The notes below the pieces were generated by a model that saw only the letters and a list, made by a program, of their open reading frames with translations, did no database searches and was not told the DNA's origin. Both the position numbers and the translations under genes were made by a program. Shown here piece by piece: positions 1 to 5,124 of a stretch of DNA of 5,524 nucleotides; position 1 is the stretch's first letter, and every line of letters starts with the position of its first letter. This DNA is from an uncultured Parasphingopyxis sp. (GTDB lineage: Bacteria; Pseudomonadota; Alphaproteobacteria; Sphingomonadales; Sphingomonadaceae): contig CAJQMX010000319.1 of assembly GCA_905479515.1 (NCBI GenBank), positions 1 through 5,524 of the forward strand. The letters are read 5' to 3'.

Positions 1-4
1 ATAT

Positions 5-10
5 GGGGAG
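5..10 (+). promoter_or_regulatory. Shine-Dalgarno sequence for the EEP gene
   Basis: The sequence GGGGAG lies six bases before the GTG at 17. It is the main reason for choosing that GTG over the in-frame ATG at 56, which would cut into the first hydrophobic segment. The same stretch could also be the end of an upstream reading frame that stops at TGA 18-20. Confidence 0.6.
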
Positions 11-16
11 CAAACC

Positions 17-1144
17 GTGACAGTCTCAAAGAAAAGCAGCGGTTTCTTCTGGCTCATGGCGGCAGTCATGCTGATCATCTTTGCGGCGATTCTCGTCATT
101 GTCGCAACACTCGCCAGCGCTATTCCAGCCAACCAATGGTGGATTCGGGCATGGGATTTCCCCAGACTTGCCGTGCTCACCTTGGGCGCGCTTGTATTTC
201 TTGCGATCTGCTTCGTTCGTTTTCGCTGGCGCTGGTTGCTGGGCGGCACCCTAGTGGTCGCACTGGCTTACCAAGCGGGTCATATCTGGCCCTATACGAT
301 ATTGGCGAGCGTCGAGGCGCAGACTATCGAGGTGACAGACGCCGAGCGCCAATCCCATTGCTTCGTGGCGCTCAGTCTCAATGTCTTGCAGGATAATCGC
401 GATTATGATCGCACGCTCGCGCTGATAGAGCGGGAGAATCCCGACATTCTGGTACTGATGGAAACAGACACGGCCTGGGTCGAGGCGATGGAGCCAGCAC
501 TTGCAAGTTTTCAGCATCGATTCGAAGCGCCACTCTCCAACAAATATGGCCTTGTCTTCGCGACCCGTCTCCCCGTCGTCGAGGGGCGGCTTACGAATCT
601 CGCCGAGCCGAGCACCCCGTCTTTCCACGGCATTTTACAAACCCGCGCCGGCAAGCCCTTTCGGCTTTCCGCACTGCATCCCCGTCCTCCGCATCCCGGC
701 CAGGACACGGAAGAACGCGACGCGGAGATAGCCATCGCCGCGATGATGACACGTGACAGCGGAATGCCGACCTTTACCCTTGGCGATTTCAATGATGTCG
801 GCTGGTCCGAAACATCCCAGCTTTTCCGTAGGGTGGGGCGCTATGTCGACCCGCGGATCGGACGAGGCTTTTACGCGACATTTCCTGCCTCGCTTCCCGC
901 ATTCCGCTGGCCGCTCGACCATGTTTTCTTTACCGAAGAATTTGGCCTTTATAGCCTGAGCGTGCGGGACGCGGTGGGCTCCGACCATCTTCCAGTGCGC
1001 GCGGAAGTCTGCCTTGTGCCGGAGGAAAGCGAAGAGCTGAACACGCCGGAACGCGCTGAACGGGATGATGAAGGCGATCTTGATGAGGTCATGCAAGTCT
1101 ATCGCGAAGACCAGATAGAGGAGCGGGCGACAGGCGAGGAGTAG
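17..1144 (+). CDS. Membrane-anchored endonuclease/exonuclease/phosphatase (EEP) family protein
   Basis: This 375-residue protein has an N-terminal membrane region followed by a catalytic domain of the EEP superfamily (DNase I / exonuclease III / inositol phosphatase fold). Hydrophobic segments lie at about residues 10-35, 50-67 and 73-90. The domain starts near residue 115 and shows the expected metal and catalytic motifs in order: Asn122 in LSLNV, Glu149 in LMETD, His221 in ALHPRPP, GDFND at 256-260, LDHVF at 300-304 and GSDHLPV at 321-327. All key residues are present, so it is probably active, cutting phosphodiester or phosphomonoester bonds with Mg2+. The substrate cannot be told from sequence. 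With three segments, the domain could face either side of the membrane. Residues 335-375 form a highly acidic, probably disordered tail. The start is GTG with a good Shine-Dalgarno six bases upstream. A frame ending in TGA at 18-20 would overlap it by four bases (GTGA), which hints at an operon to the left. The family is confident; the role is unknown. Confidence 0.9.
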   Translation: MTVSKKSSGFFWLMAAVMLIIFAAILVIVATLASAIPANQWWIRAWDFPRLAVLTLGALVFLAICFVRFRWRWLLGGTLVVALAYQAGHIWPYTILASVEAQTIEVTDAERQSHCFVALSLNVLQDNRDYDRTLALIERENPDILVLMETDTAWVEAMEPALASFQHRFEAPLSNKYGLVFATRLPVVEGRLTNLAEPSTPSFHGILQTRAGKPFRLSALHPRPPHPGQDTEERDAEIAIAAMMTRDSGMPTFTLGDFNDVGWSETSQLFRRVGRYVDPRIGRGFYATFPASLPAFRWPLDHVFFTEEFGLYSLSVRDAVGSDHLPVRAEVCLVPEESEELNTPERAERDDEGDLDEVMQVYREDQIEERATGEE

Positions 1145-1150
1145 ATTGCC

Positions 1151-1432
1151 CTAGCTGACCTCCACGCCCTTCCAGAAAGCGATATGATCCGCGATGGCAG
1201 CCGCCTTTTCCTTGGGATCGGGATAATACCAGGCCGCATCCGGGTTCGTTTCGCCATTCACACGAAGCGAATAATAAGAGGCCGTTCCCTTCCAGGGGCG
1301 GAAGCTCGTCGTTTCGCTCTCAACGAGCAGATGTTCATTCACCGCAACCCGCGGGAAATAGTGGTTATTCTCGACGACAATTGTTGCGTCGCTTTGCGCG
1401 ATGATTTCTCCATTCCAGCGCGCCGTAACCAT
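1151..1432 (-). CDS. DUF427 domain-containing protein
   Basis: This 93-residue protein matches the short, single-domain form of the DUF427 family over its whole length. Family hallmarks are the opening ARWNGEIIAQSD, HYFP at 24-27, RPWKGTASYYS at 45-55, the aromatic-rich AAWYYPDPK at 66-74 and the final AFWKGVEV. The family forms a small beta-rich fold of unknown biochemical function; the alternative Pfam name (a nucleotidyl transferase label) is not backed by catalytic motifs visible here. From memory, a Cys often precedes PWKG, and here that position is Arg45. The start is ATG at 1432, eight bases after GGAG (1444-1441). It overlaps the stop of the upstream YffB-like gene by one base (TGATG). 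A GTG at 1435 would give a four-base GTGA overlap and one extra residue. It is the last gene of the purT cluster and its stop lies six bases from the stop of the convergent EEP gene. Confidence 0.9.
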   Translation of the reverse strand: MVTARWNGEIIAQSDATIVVENNHYFPRVAVNEHLLVESETTSFRPWKGTASYYSLRVNGETNPDAAWYYPDPKEKAAAIADHIAFWKGVEVS

Positions 1433-1797
1433 CACTCAGGCTCCAGCCCCAGCACAGTTTCATATTCGCCGCCCTTGAAACCGACAATCAGCGGCCCCTC
1501 GCTCTCCAGCACAGGACGTTTGATCATCGAGGGATGCGACTTCATCAGCGCGACCGCGACATCTTCATCGACATCGGCCCGCATTTCGGCAGGCAGATCG
1601 CGAAACGTCGTGCCGCGCTTGTTGAGCAGCACTTCCCAGCCCACTTCGCTCATCCATTCGCGCAGCTTGGCTTCGTCGATGCCGGCCTTTTTATAGTCAT
1701 GAAACGCATAGTTCACGCCGCGCCGCTCCAGCCATTTGCGCGCCTTTTTGATGCTGTCGCAATTGGGGATGCCATAGAGAGTCGGATCCATCGTCAT
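1432..1797 (-). CDS. yffB: ArsC/Spx-family reductase-like protein (YffB type)
   Basis: This 121-residue protein has the thioredoxin-like ArsC fold and resembles E. coli YffB closely: [16 protein letters not shown] near the N terminus, then [24 protein letters not shown] and MIKRPVL. It carries the single active-site-type Cys13 in NCDS; there is no CxxC. Arg61 and Arg94 match two of the arginines that bind oxyanion in glutaredoxin-dependent arsenate reductases, whereas the third position looks replaced by Lys. Arsenate reductase activity is therefore not assured. YffB proteins are often labelled ArsC-related but their true substrate is unknown, and no ars gene is nearby. ATG 1797 overlaps the purT stop as ATGA; ATG 1791, two codons later, has better spacing (seven bases) from GGGAAG at 1804-1799. 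I give the longer form. The reading frame is open up to 1851, but family alignment rules out starting there. Confidence 0.88.
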   Translation of the reverse strand: MTMDPTLYGIPNCDSIKKARKWLERRGVNYAFHDYKKAGIDEAKLREWMSEVGWEVLLNKRGTTFRDLPAEMRADVDEDVAVALMKSHPSMIKRPVLESEGPLIVGFKGGEYETVLGLEPE

Positions 1798-2978
1798 TCT
1801 TCCCTGTAAACCAGTGTAACGCACGATGCGGCGCCTATAGCAGCCGCGCATGCTTCTTCAACATCACCTGTTTCGACCCGGGCCAAAGCCACGCCCATGC
1901 GCCGATATGGCCGCGTAACCGGCTTGCCGAACAGTCTGACATCGATATGACAGCCGCTGTGCGCCTTGCCTAGCGCCTCGTCCACACCGGTAAAGGCAAA
2001 GTCCTGCGCCTCGCGATCGGCAAGAATCACCGCGCTGGCCGATGCACCCTTCGCCTCTATCGCCGGAATGGGCAGGCCAAGGATCGCCCGGGCATGGAGA
2101 TCAAACTGGGTCAGATCCTGCGAAATCAGGGTGACCATGCCCGTATCATGCGGACGCGGCGAGAGTTCGGAGAAGATGACCTCATCGCCCTTCACAAAGA
2201 ATTCGACGCCGAAAATACCGTGCCCGCCCAGCGCATCGACGACTTTCGATGCCATCTCCTGCGCGGTGCGCAGTGCGGCTGGCGACATGGCCGCAGGCTG
2301 CCAGCTTTCCCGGTAATCCCCGCGCTCCTGCCGGTGGCCGATGGGCGGACAGAAATGGACGCCATCTTTCGCGCGGATGGTCAGCAGCGTGATCTCATAA
2401 TCGAAATCGACAAAGGCCTCGGCGATTACACGCTGCCGATCCCCGCGCATGCCTGCCGCCGCATAGTCCCAGGCTCCATCGACCTCGCCCATATCCCGCA
2501 CCGTGCTCTGTCCCTTGCCGGATGAGGACATGACGGGCTTCACGACAAGCGGCACACCCACAGCTTCGGCCGCCGCGTGCAGCTCTTCCCGGGTCTCGGC
2601 ATAGCGATAGGCGGATGTTCTGAGGCCCAGCTCCTGCGCTGCCAGATCGCGGATGGCATCGCGGTTCATCGTCATCTGCGCGGCGCGGGCGGAGGGCACG
2701 ACATTGAAACCCCTGCCCTCATAGTCCGCGAGCACCTCGGTGCGGATCGCCTCGATTTCCGGCACGATAAAATCGGGCTGATGCTTCTCGATCACCGCGC
2801 CCAGCGCCTCGCCATCCAGCATCGAGAAAACCTCGCGCTCATCGGCCACCTGCATCGCCGGAGCTCCGTCATAGCTGTCGCACGCAATTATCTGGCAGCC
2901 CAGCCGCTGGCAGGAGATGACAAATTCCTTGCCCAGCTCGCCAGACCCCAGAAGCAGGATTTTCGCAGTCGGCGTCAT
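1794..2978 (-). CDS. purT: Formate-dependent phosphoribosylglycinamide formyltransferase (GAR transformylase 2)
   Basis: PurT makes formyl-GAR from GAR, formate and ATP, the third step of de novo purine synthesis, in the cytoplasm. Unlike PurN it does not need formyl-tetrahydrofolate. The 394 residues align end to end with E. coli PurT (392 residues from memory). Recognisable stretches are [11 protein letters not shown] at 8-18 (N-terminal pre-ATP-grasp domain), VPEIEAI at 72-78, the ATP-grasp glycine loop [11 protein letters not shown] at 147-157, FDYEITLLT at 192-200, [15 protein letters not shown] at 214-228, and FGVEFF plus [19 protein letters not shown] at 256-287. Glu259 and Glu271 are the expected Mg-ATP ligands. 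The C-terminal lobe contains RLFGKP at 348-353. ATG 2978 is chosen because it matches the family N terminus; the frame stays open to 3026 but only with unrelated residues. AAGGA lies about 11 bases upstream, inside the end of the preceding small gene. It overlaps the next gene by four bases. Confidence 0.98.
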   Translation of the reverse strand: MTPTAKILLLGSGELGKEFVISCQRLGCQIIACDSYDGAPAMQVADEREVFSMLDGEALGAVIEKHQPDFIVPEIEAIRTEVLADYEGRGFNVVPSARAAQMTMNRDAIRDLAAQELGLRTSAYRYAETREELHAAAEAVGVPLVVKPVMSSSGKGQSTVRDMGEVDGAWDYAAAGMRGDRQRVIAEAFVDFDYEITLLTIRAKDGVHFCPPIGHRQERGDYRESWQPAAMSPAALRTAQEMASKVVDALGGHGIFGVEFFVKGDEVIFSELSPRPHDTGMVTLISQDLTQFDLHARAILGLPIPAIEAKGASASAVILADREAQDFAFTGVDEALGKAHSGCHIDVRLFGKPVTRPYRRMGVALARVETGDVEEACAAAIGAASCVTLVYREE

Positions 2979-2985
2979 TGAAACG

Positions 2986-3219
2986 CTATTCCTTTTCAGT
3001 GAACTCGGAGACGATCCGTGAACCACAGTTCAACAGATCGCCCTTGGTATGCTCTGCACAGGCCCGCTCAGCCTCTTCGACGGTCTGGAACGTGCCGAGC
3101 GTTTTCCAGCCATACCAGCGTTTGTGCTGGGCCAGATACCAGTCGGTCCAGGTCCGCCCCTTGAACAAAGCTTCAATGAGCGACTTGCGCTGATGGATGA
3201 CACGGTAGGCGACTTTCAT
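2986..3219 (-). CDS. Small conserved-looking hypothetical protein (77 residues)
   Basis: I do not recognise this family. The product has 77 residues with a basic N-terminal half and an unusual load of aromatics: Trp24, Trp27, Trp35, Trp38, Tyr5, Tyr28 and Tyr36. The middle reads like a small folded domain: TWTDWYLA, then [22 protein letters not shown], a strand-turn-helix-like pattern. Cys54 and Cys65 are its only cysteines. There is no signal peptide or membrane segment, so it is probably cytoplasmic. Support for being real comes from context: it fits between the GNAT gene (31-base gap) and purT (7-base gap) on the same strand, and its last codons carry the AAGGA that probably serves purT. 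Against it, no clear Shine-Dalgarno precedes its ATG (nearest is GAGG about 21 bases away). The opposite-strand frames here look like shadows. Confidence 0.72.
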   Translation of the reverse strand: MKVAYRVIHQRKSLIEALFKGRTWTDWYLAQHKRWYGWKTLGTFQTVEEAERACAEHTKGDLLNCGSRIVSEFTEKE

Positions 3220-3250
3220 CGCGGTTGGTTACGCCGCTGCCCTCAAAGCC

Positions 3251-3682
3251 TCAAGCCCCGGATTCACCGTCCAGCCGCCGCCCCAGCGTCACCACCGGCT
3301 GGTGCTCGAGCCCCAGCGCCTGATAAAAGGCAATTACATCATCATTATCGCTGCGTACCATCAGCTGAATTTTCGGCGCGCCGCGCTCCCGCAGCCAATT
3401 CTCCGCCGCCGCCATCATCTGCTTGCCCAATCCCTTGCGGCGATGCGCGGGGTGAACGGCGAGATAATAGACCCAGCCGCGATGCCCGTCATAGCCGACC
3501 ATAAGGGTAGCGATGAGCCTATCCACCTCAGTGAGGAGCAGGATGTCAGACGCGGGATTTTCAATGGCGGCCTGAAAATCCGCTCCGGGATCGTTCCACG
3601 GACGGGTCAATGCGCAATCGCGCCACAAGCCAATCACCGCATCCCGATTCGCCTCATCGGCAATGCCAGGTACCTGTTCCAT
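3251..3682 (-). CDS. ypeA: GNAT-family N-acetyltransferase (YpeA type)
   Basis: This is a GCN5-related N-acetyltransferase resembling E. coli YpeA. Shared stretches are VIGLWRDCALTRPWNDP at 16-32, MVGYDGHRGWVYYLAVHP at 61-78, the acetyl-CoA pyrophosphate loop RRKGLG at 81-86, RGAPKIQLMVR at 100-110, NDDVIAFYQALGLEH at 113-127 and the terminal LGRRLD. It transfers an acetyl group from acetyl-CoA; the acceptor is unknown. The frame stays open to a GTG at 3724, which would add 14 residues. I prefer ATG 3682 because the product (143 residues) then matches the family length and beta-1 begins right after the start, but the extension also reads like a GNAT first strand (VNLRSVRLADMEQV), so this is not settled. 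Neither start has a Shine-Dalgarno sequence. ATG 3682 follows the stop of a 52-codon ORF by one base, so translation may be coupled. It is the first certain gene of the purT cluster. Confidence 0.9.
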   Translation of the reverse strand: MEQVPGIADEANRDAVIGLWRDCALTRPWNDPGADFQAAIENPASDILLLTEVDRLIATLMVGYDGHRGWVYYLAVHPAHRRKGLGKQMMAAAENWLRERGAPKIQLMVRSDNDDVIAFYQALGLEHQPVVTLGRRLDGESGA

Positions 3683-3683
3683 A

Positions 3684-3842
3684 TCAGCCAGACGCACCGA
3701 GCGCAGGTTGACACTCGTTGACACAGGCCGGGGGTAGTCGGCCCGTTTTATTCATCTTCGAAAGCGAAAAGCTGAACAAGTTTACAAGGTTTGCGCACAA
3801 ATATCGGTTTGGACGATCATGAAGCGACAGTGCGGCCATCAT
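3684..3842 (-). CDS. Candidate small ORF or leader peptide upstream of the GNAT gene
   Basis: A 52-codon frame begins with two consecutive ATG codons (3842 and 3839) and ends in TGA at 3686-3684, one base before the ATG proposed for the GNAT gene. AAGGAG at 3850-3845 lies five bases before the second ATG, the best Shine-Dalgarno match in this part of the window. The product begins MMAALSLHDRPNRYLCANLV and has Cys16, Cys40 and Cys44. It has no clear signal peptide or known motif. Its third codon positions are not strongly GC-biased, unlike those of neighbouring genes, so it may be a regulatory leader or chance. If the GNAT gene actually starts at GTG 3724, the two frames overlap and this ORF becomes less likely. 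It is too short to judge by composition. Confidence 0.35.
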   Translation of the reverse strand: MMAALSLHDRPNRYLCANLVNLFSFSLSKMNKTGRLPPACVNECQPALGASG

Positions 3843-3873
3843 GGCTCCTTCCCATCTTGGGCTGCGAAGCCAT
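3841..3873 (-). other. Inverted repeat / hairpin over a strong Shine-Dalgarno sequence
   Basis: Read on the minus strand, ATGGCT (3873-3868) pairs perfectly with AGCCAT (3846-3841). Inside it, CCCA (3861-3858) pairs with TGGG (3854-3851) around a three-base loop. The 3' arm covers the last bases of AAGGAG and the first ATG of the small ORF, so the folded RNA could limit ribosome access. A competing short hairpin, GGCT-TCGC-AGCC (3871-3860), uses the 5' arm and would free the ribosome site. The pairing is visible directly; any regulatory role is inference. There is no U-run, so it is not a typical terminator. Confidence 0.4.
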
Positions 3874-3917
3874 CCCGGTATGACAGATTTTCCTACATTT
3901 GAAGGGTTTTGATGGCG
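3874..3917. other. Short intergenic stretch after the metallopeptidase gene
   Basis: These 44 bases follow the peptidase stop codon and precede the hairpin. They are more AT-rich than the surroundings. I see no hairpin with a T-run that would end transcription of the peptidase gene, and no clear -35/-10 pair for the GNAT-purT cluster. Read-through from the peptidase gene into the cluster is therefore possible. Confidence 0.3.
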
Positions 3918-4991
3918 CTATGAGATCGAGCATTCTGCCAAATTTTGAACAAGACGCGCAGTTTCCTGACCGAGCCGGGGAACGGCTTCTGATTCACCAT
4001 AAGCTGAAAGCTGCATATATGTTTCGACAAACCGATAATTCGGCTGGCTAAGCAATGCCGGAATAGCCTGGGCGCCATGCTCGTCCTCGATCGCGCGCGC
4101 CATTATATATCCAAGTGAATAGAGAATTTCATCGCCATAAAAACCGAGGCCGTAAATGCTCTGATATGCGATATCCGCAGAATTCAGCATTGCGAAGGCC
4201 GAAAGTTCCAGCAGCGTGACGGCGCGCGTGGGCGCGAGACCCAGGCCACGCGCCACCCTCGCCCGCTGCCGTTGGCTTGCTCCTTCACCTTCCGCAGGCA
4301 GGAGTAGAAAATCGCCAACCCAAGAGGCTGTTCCTTCGTCTCGCAGGCTCCGAAACAAACTGCTCGCGTTGATCAAATTTCCGCTGGCATCTGTACATGT
4401 TTCTTCTGGTGCCAGATTGCTTTGAATTGCGTGATACAGCTCATGTGTCATGACGAGCGCAGCGAGGTCTCCGACGGGGAAGTAATCAAGATTCAAAAAG
4501 AACTCTTGGTCGTCAAATGCGAATCCGCCGGAGGTTCCGCCGACGATCAACACGCCGCGCACCGTCAATTCGAGATCGAGCGGCGAATATAGCCTTATCC
4601 TGTCACGCACCTGTTGCATCAGTGCGGAATCAGCCGAGGCAAAGGCATCGATGAGTGCGCGTATCTGATCGGTGTCAGACCTCAAATTGGCAAAGCGAAA
4701 ACCGCTCGGATCGGGTGCCTCCCGATCACCGCGAGCAGCAGCGACAAGCGCTCTGGCAAAGCTTTCCTCATCGGCTTCACGCCCGTAACTGATCGCCTTG
4801 CGGATAAGCCCCTGGCCACCCGGCAAGCGAGCAATTTCCCGTGCTGCATCCATCGTAAATCTTGGGTCTTCCAGCGCATCCAAGATCCGGATAGCCGCGC
4901 GGCTATCCAGTTCGACATGGACCTGTGCATTCGCGGTTGGCGCAAGGGAGAGCAAGCTCCAGGCAATTACCATTTTGAACAGATAACGCAT
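3918..4991 (-). CDS. Exported putative zinc metallopeptidase (HExxH protein, DUF5700-like)
   Basis: This 357-residue protein starts with a classical signal peptide: MRYLFKMVIAWSLLSLAPTA followed by NA, with likely cleavage after Ala22 (ANA then Gln23), so it should act in the periplasm or outside. The mature part has an alpha-helical first half. It then carries the zinc-protease motif HELYH at 183-187 in VMTHELYHAIQ, where His183 and His187 would bind zinc and Glu184 would activate water. DEGTASW at 218-224 supplies a plausible third ligand, Glu219, 32 residues after His187, a gluzincin-like arrangement. The later YGLGFYGDEILYSLGYIMARAIEDEHG (280-306) resembles the helical region after the active site in putative Zn peptidases such as DUF5700. 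I am sure of the motif and export, not of the exact family or substrate. ATG 4991 is chosen because it begins the signal peptide and has GGGGA ten bases upstream; the frame extends to a TTG at 5033, which would bury the signal peptide. Cys199 and Cys354 could form a disulfide. Confidence 0.87.
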   Translation of the reverse strand: MRYLFKMVIAWSLLSLAPTANAQVHVELDSRAAIRILDALEDPRFTMDAAREIARLPGGQGLIRKAISYGREADEESFARALVAAARGDREAPDPSGFRFANLRSDTDQIRALIDAFASADSALMQQVRDRIRLYSPLDLELTVRGVLIVGGTSGGFAFDDQEFFLNLDYFPVGDLAALVMTHELYHAIQSNLAPEETCTDASGNLINASSLFRSLRDEGTASWVGDFLLLPAEGEGASQRQRARVARGLGLAPTRAVTLLELSAFAMLNSADIAYQSIYGLGFYGDEILYSLGYIMARAIEDEHGAQAIPALLSQPNYRFVETYMQLSAYGESEAVPRLGQETARLVQNLAECSIS

Positions 4992-5001
4992 GAGTTGCCA
5001 T

Positions 5002-5006
5002 TCCCC
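5002..5006 (-). promoter_or_regulatory. Shine-Dalgarno sequence deciding the metallopeptidase start
   Basis: GGGGA on the minus strand ends ten bases before ATG 4991. It supports that ATG over the in-frame TTG at 5033, which lacks a ribosome site and would place 14 non-hydrophobic residues in front of the signal peptide. Confidence 0.5.
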
Positions 5007-5050
5007 GGAAACTGCCAACACCCGTGCAGCCAAAATCTATCCCTGTGAGA

Positions 5051-5079
5051 AATGTGCCTAGGGTGAGAACCGGAGTCAA
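5051..5079 (-). promoter_or_regulatory. Possible promoter for the metallopeptidase gene
   Basis: On the minus strand TTGACT (5079-5074) matches the -35 consensus at five of six positions. A 17-base spacer leads to CACATT (5056-5051), a poor -10 match. Alphaproteobacterial promoters often have a strong -35 and a weak -10, so it is plausible. Transcription would start near 5044, giving a leader of about 50 bases before ATG 4991. A direct repeat TTCTCAC (5069-5063 and 5051-5045) overlaps it. Confidence 0.35.
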
Positions 5080-5102
5080 ATGCCGTGCTATGCCCTCTCA
5101 AC

Positions 5103-5117
5103 CGCCACCGCGTGGCG
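5103..5117 (-). terminator. GC-rich hairpin just downstream of the GGDEF gene (weak terminator candidate)
   Basis: CGCCAC and GTGGCG form a perfect six-base-pair stem around a three-base loop, starting eight bases after the TAG stop at 5127-5125. No run of T follows on the minus strand, so intrinsic termination would be weak at best. Its position between a stop codon and a promoter-like element fits a transcript-end hairpin. Confidence 0.3.
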
Positions 5118-5124
5118 CGGACGA

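Noticed and set aside
3..20. Possible end of an upstream plus-strand gene (frame stopping at TGA 18-20)
   Set aside because: Only six codons are visible, so a gene cannot be shown; noted as a possible GTGA overlap with the EEP start.
635..1096. 153-codon open frame on the minus strand
   Set aside because: It lies antisense inside the EEP gene, whose catalytic motifs prove the plus frame. The antisense product has no recognisable domain.
1798..1851. N-terminal extension of the YffB-like protein
   Set aside because: The added residues are Arg-rich, lie inside the end of purT in another frame, and precede the point where the family begins.
1966..2981. Several plus-strand open frames of 116-143 codons
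   Set aside because: They are antisense to purT, which is certain, and reflect GC-rich codon periodicity.
3049..3721. Plus-strand frames of 151 and 139 codons
   Set aside because: They are antisense to the GNAT gene and the 77-residue gene; composition is low-complexity Pro/Ala/Arg and no motif is seen.
3726..3750. GGCCG/CGGCC stem followed by TTTTA on the plus strand, terminator-like
   Set aside because: The stem is only five pairs and there is no plus-strand gene before it to terminate. It sits in the leader or N-terminal coding region of minus-strand genes.
3683..3842. Remnant of a decayed gene in the GNAT leader (frames ending FAFEDE-stop and MIVQTDICAQTL-stop)
   Set aside because: The stretches are too short and match no family I can name; the small ORF with its ribosome site is the more economical reading.
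4992..5033. TTG-initiated longer form of the metallopeptidase
   Set aside because: It has a rare start codon and no ribosome site, and it would put 14 residues in front of a complete signal peptide.
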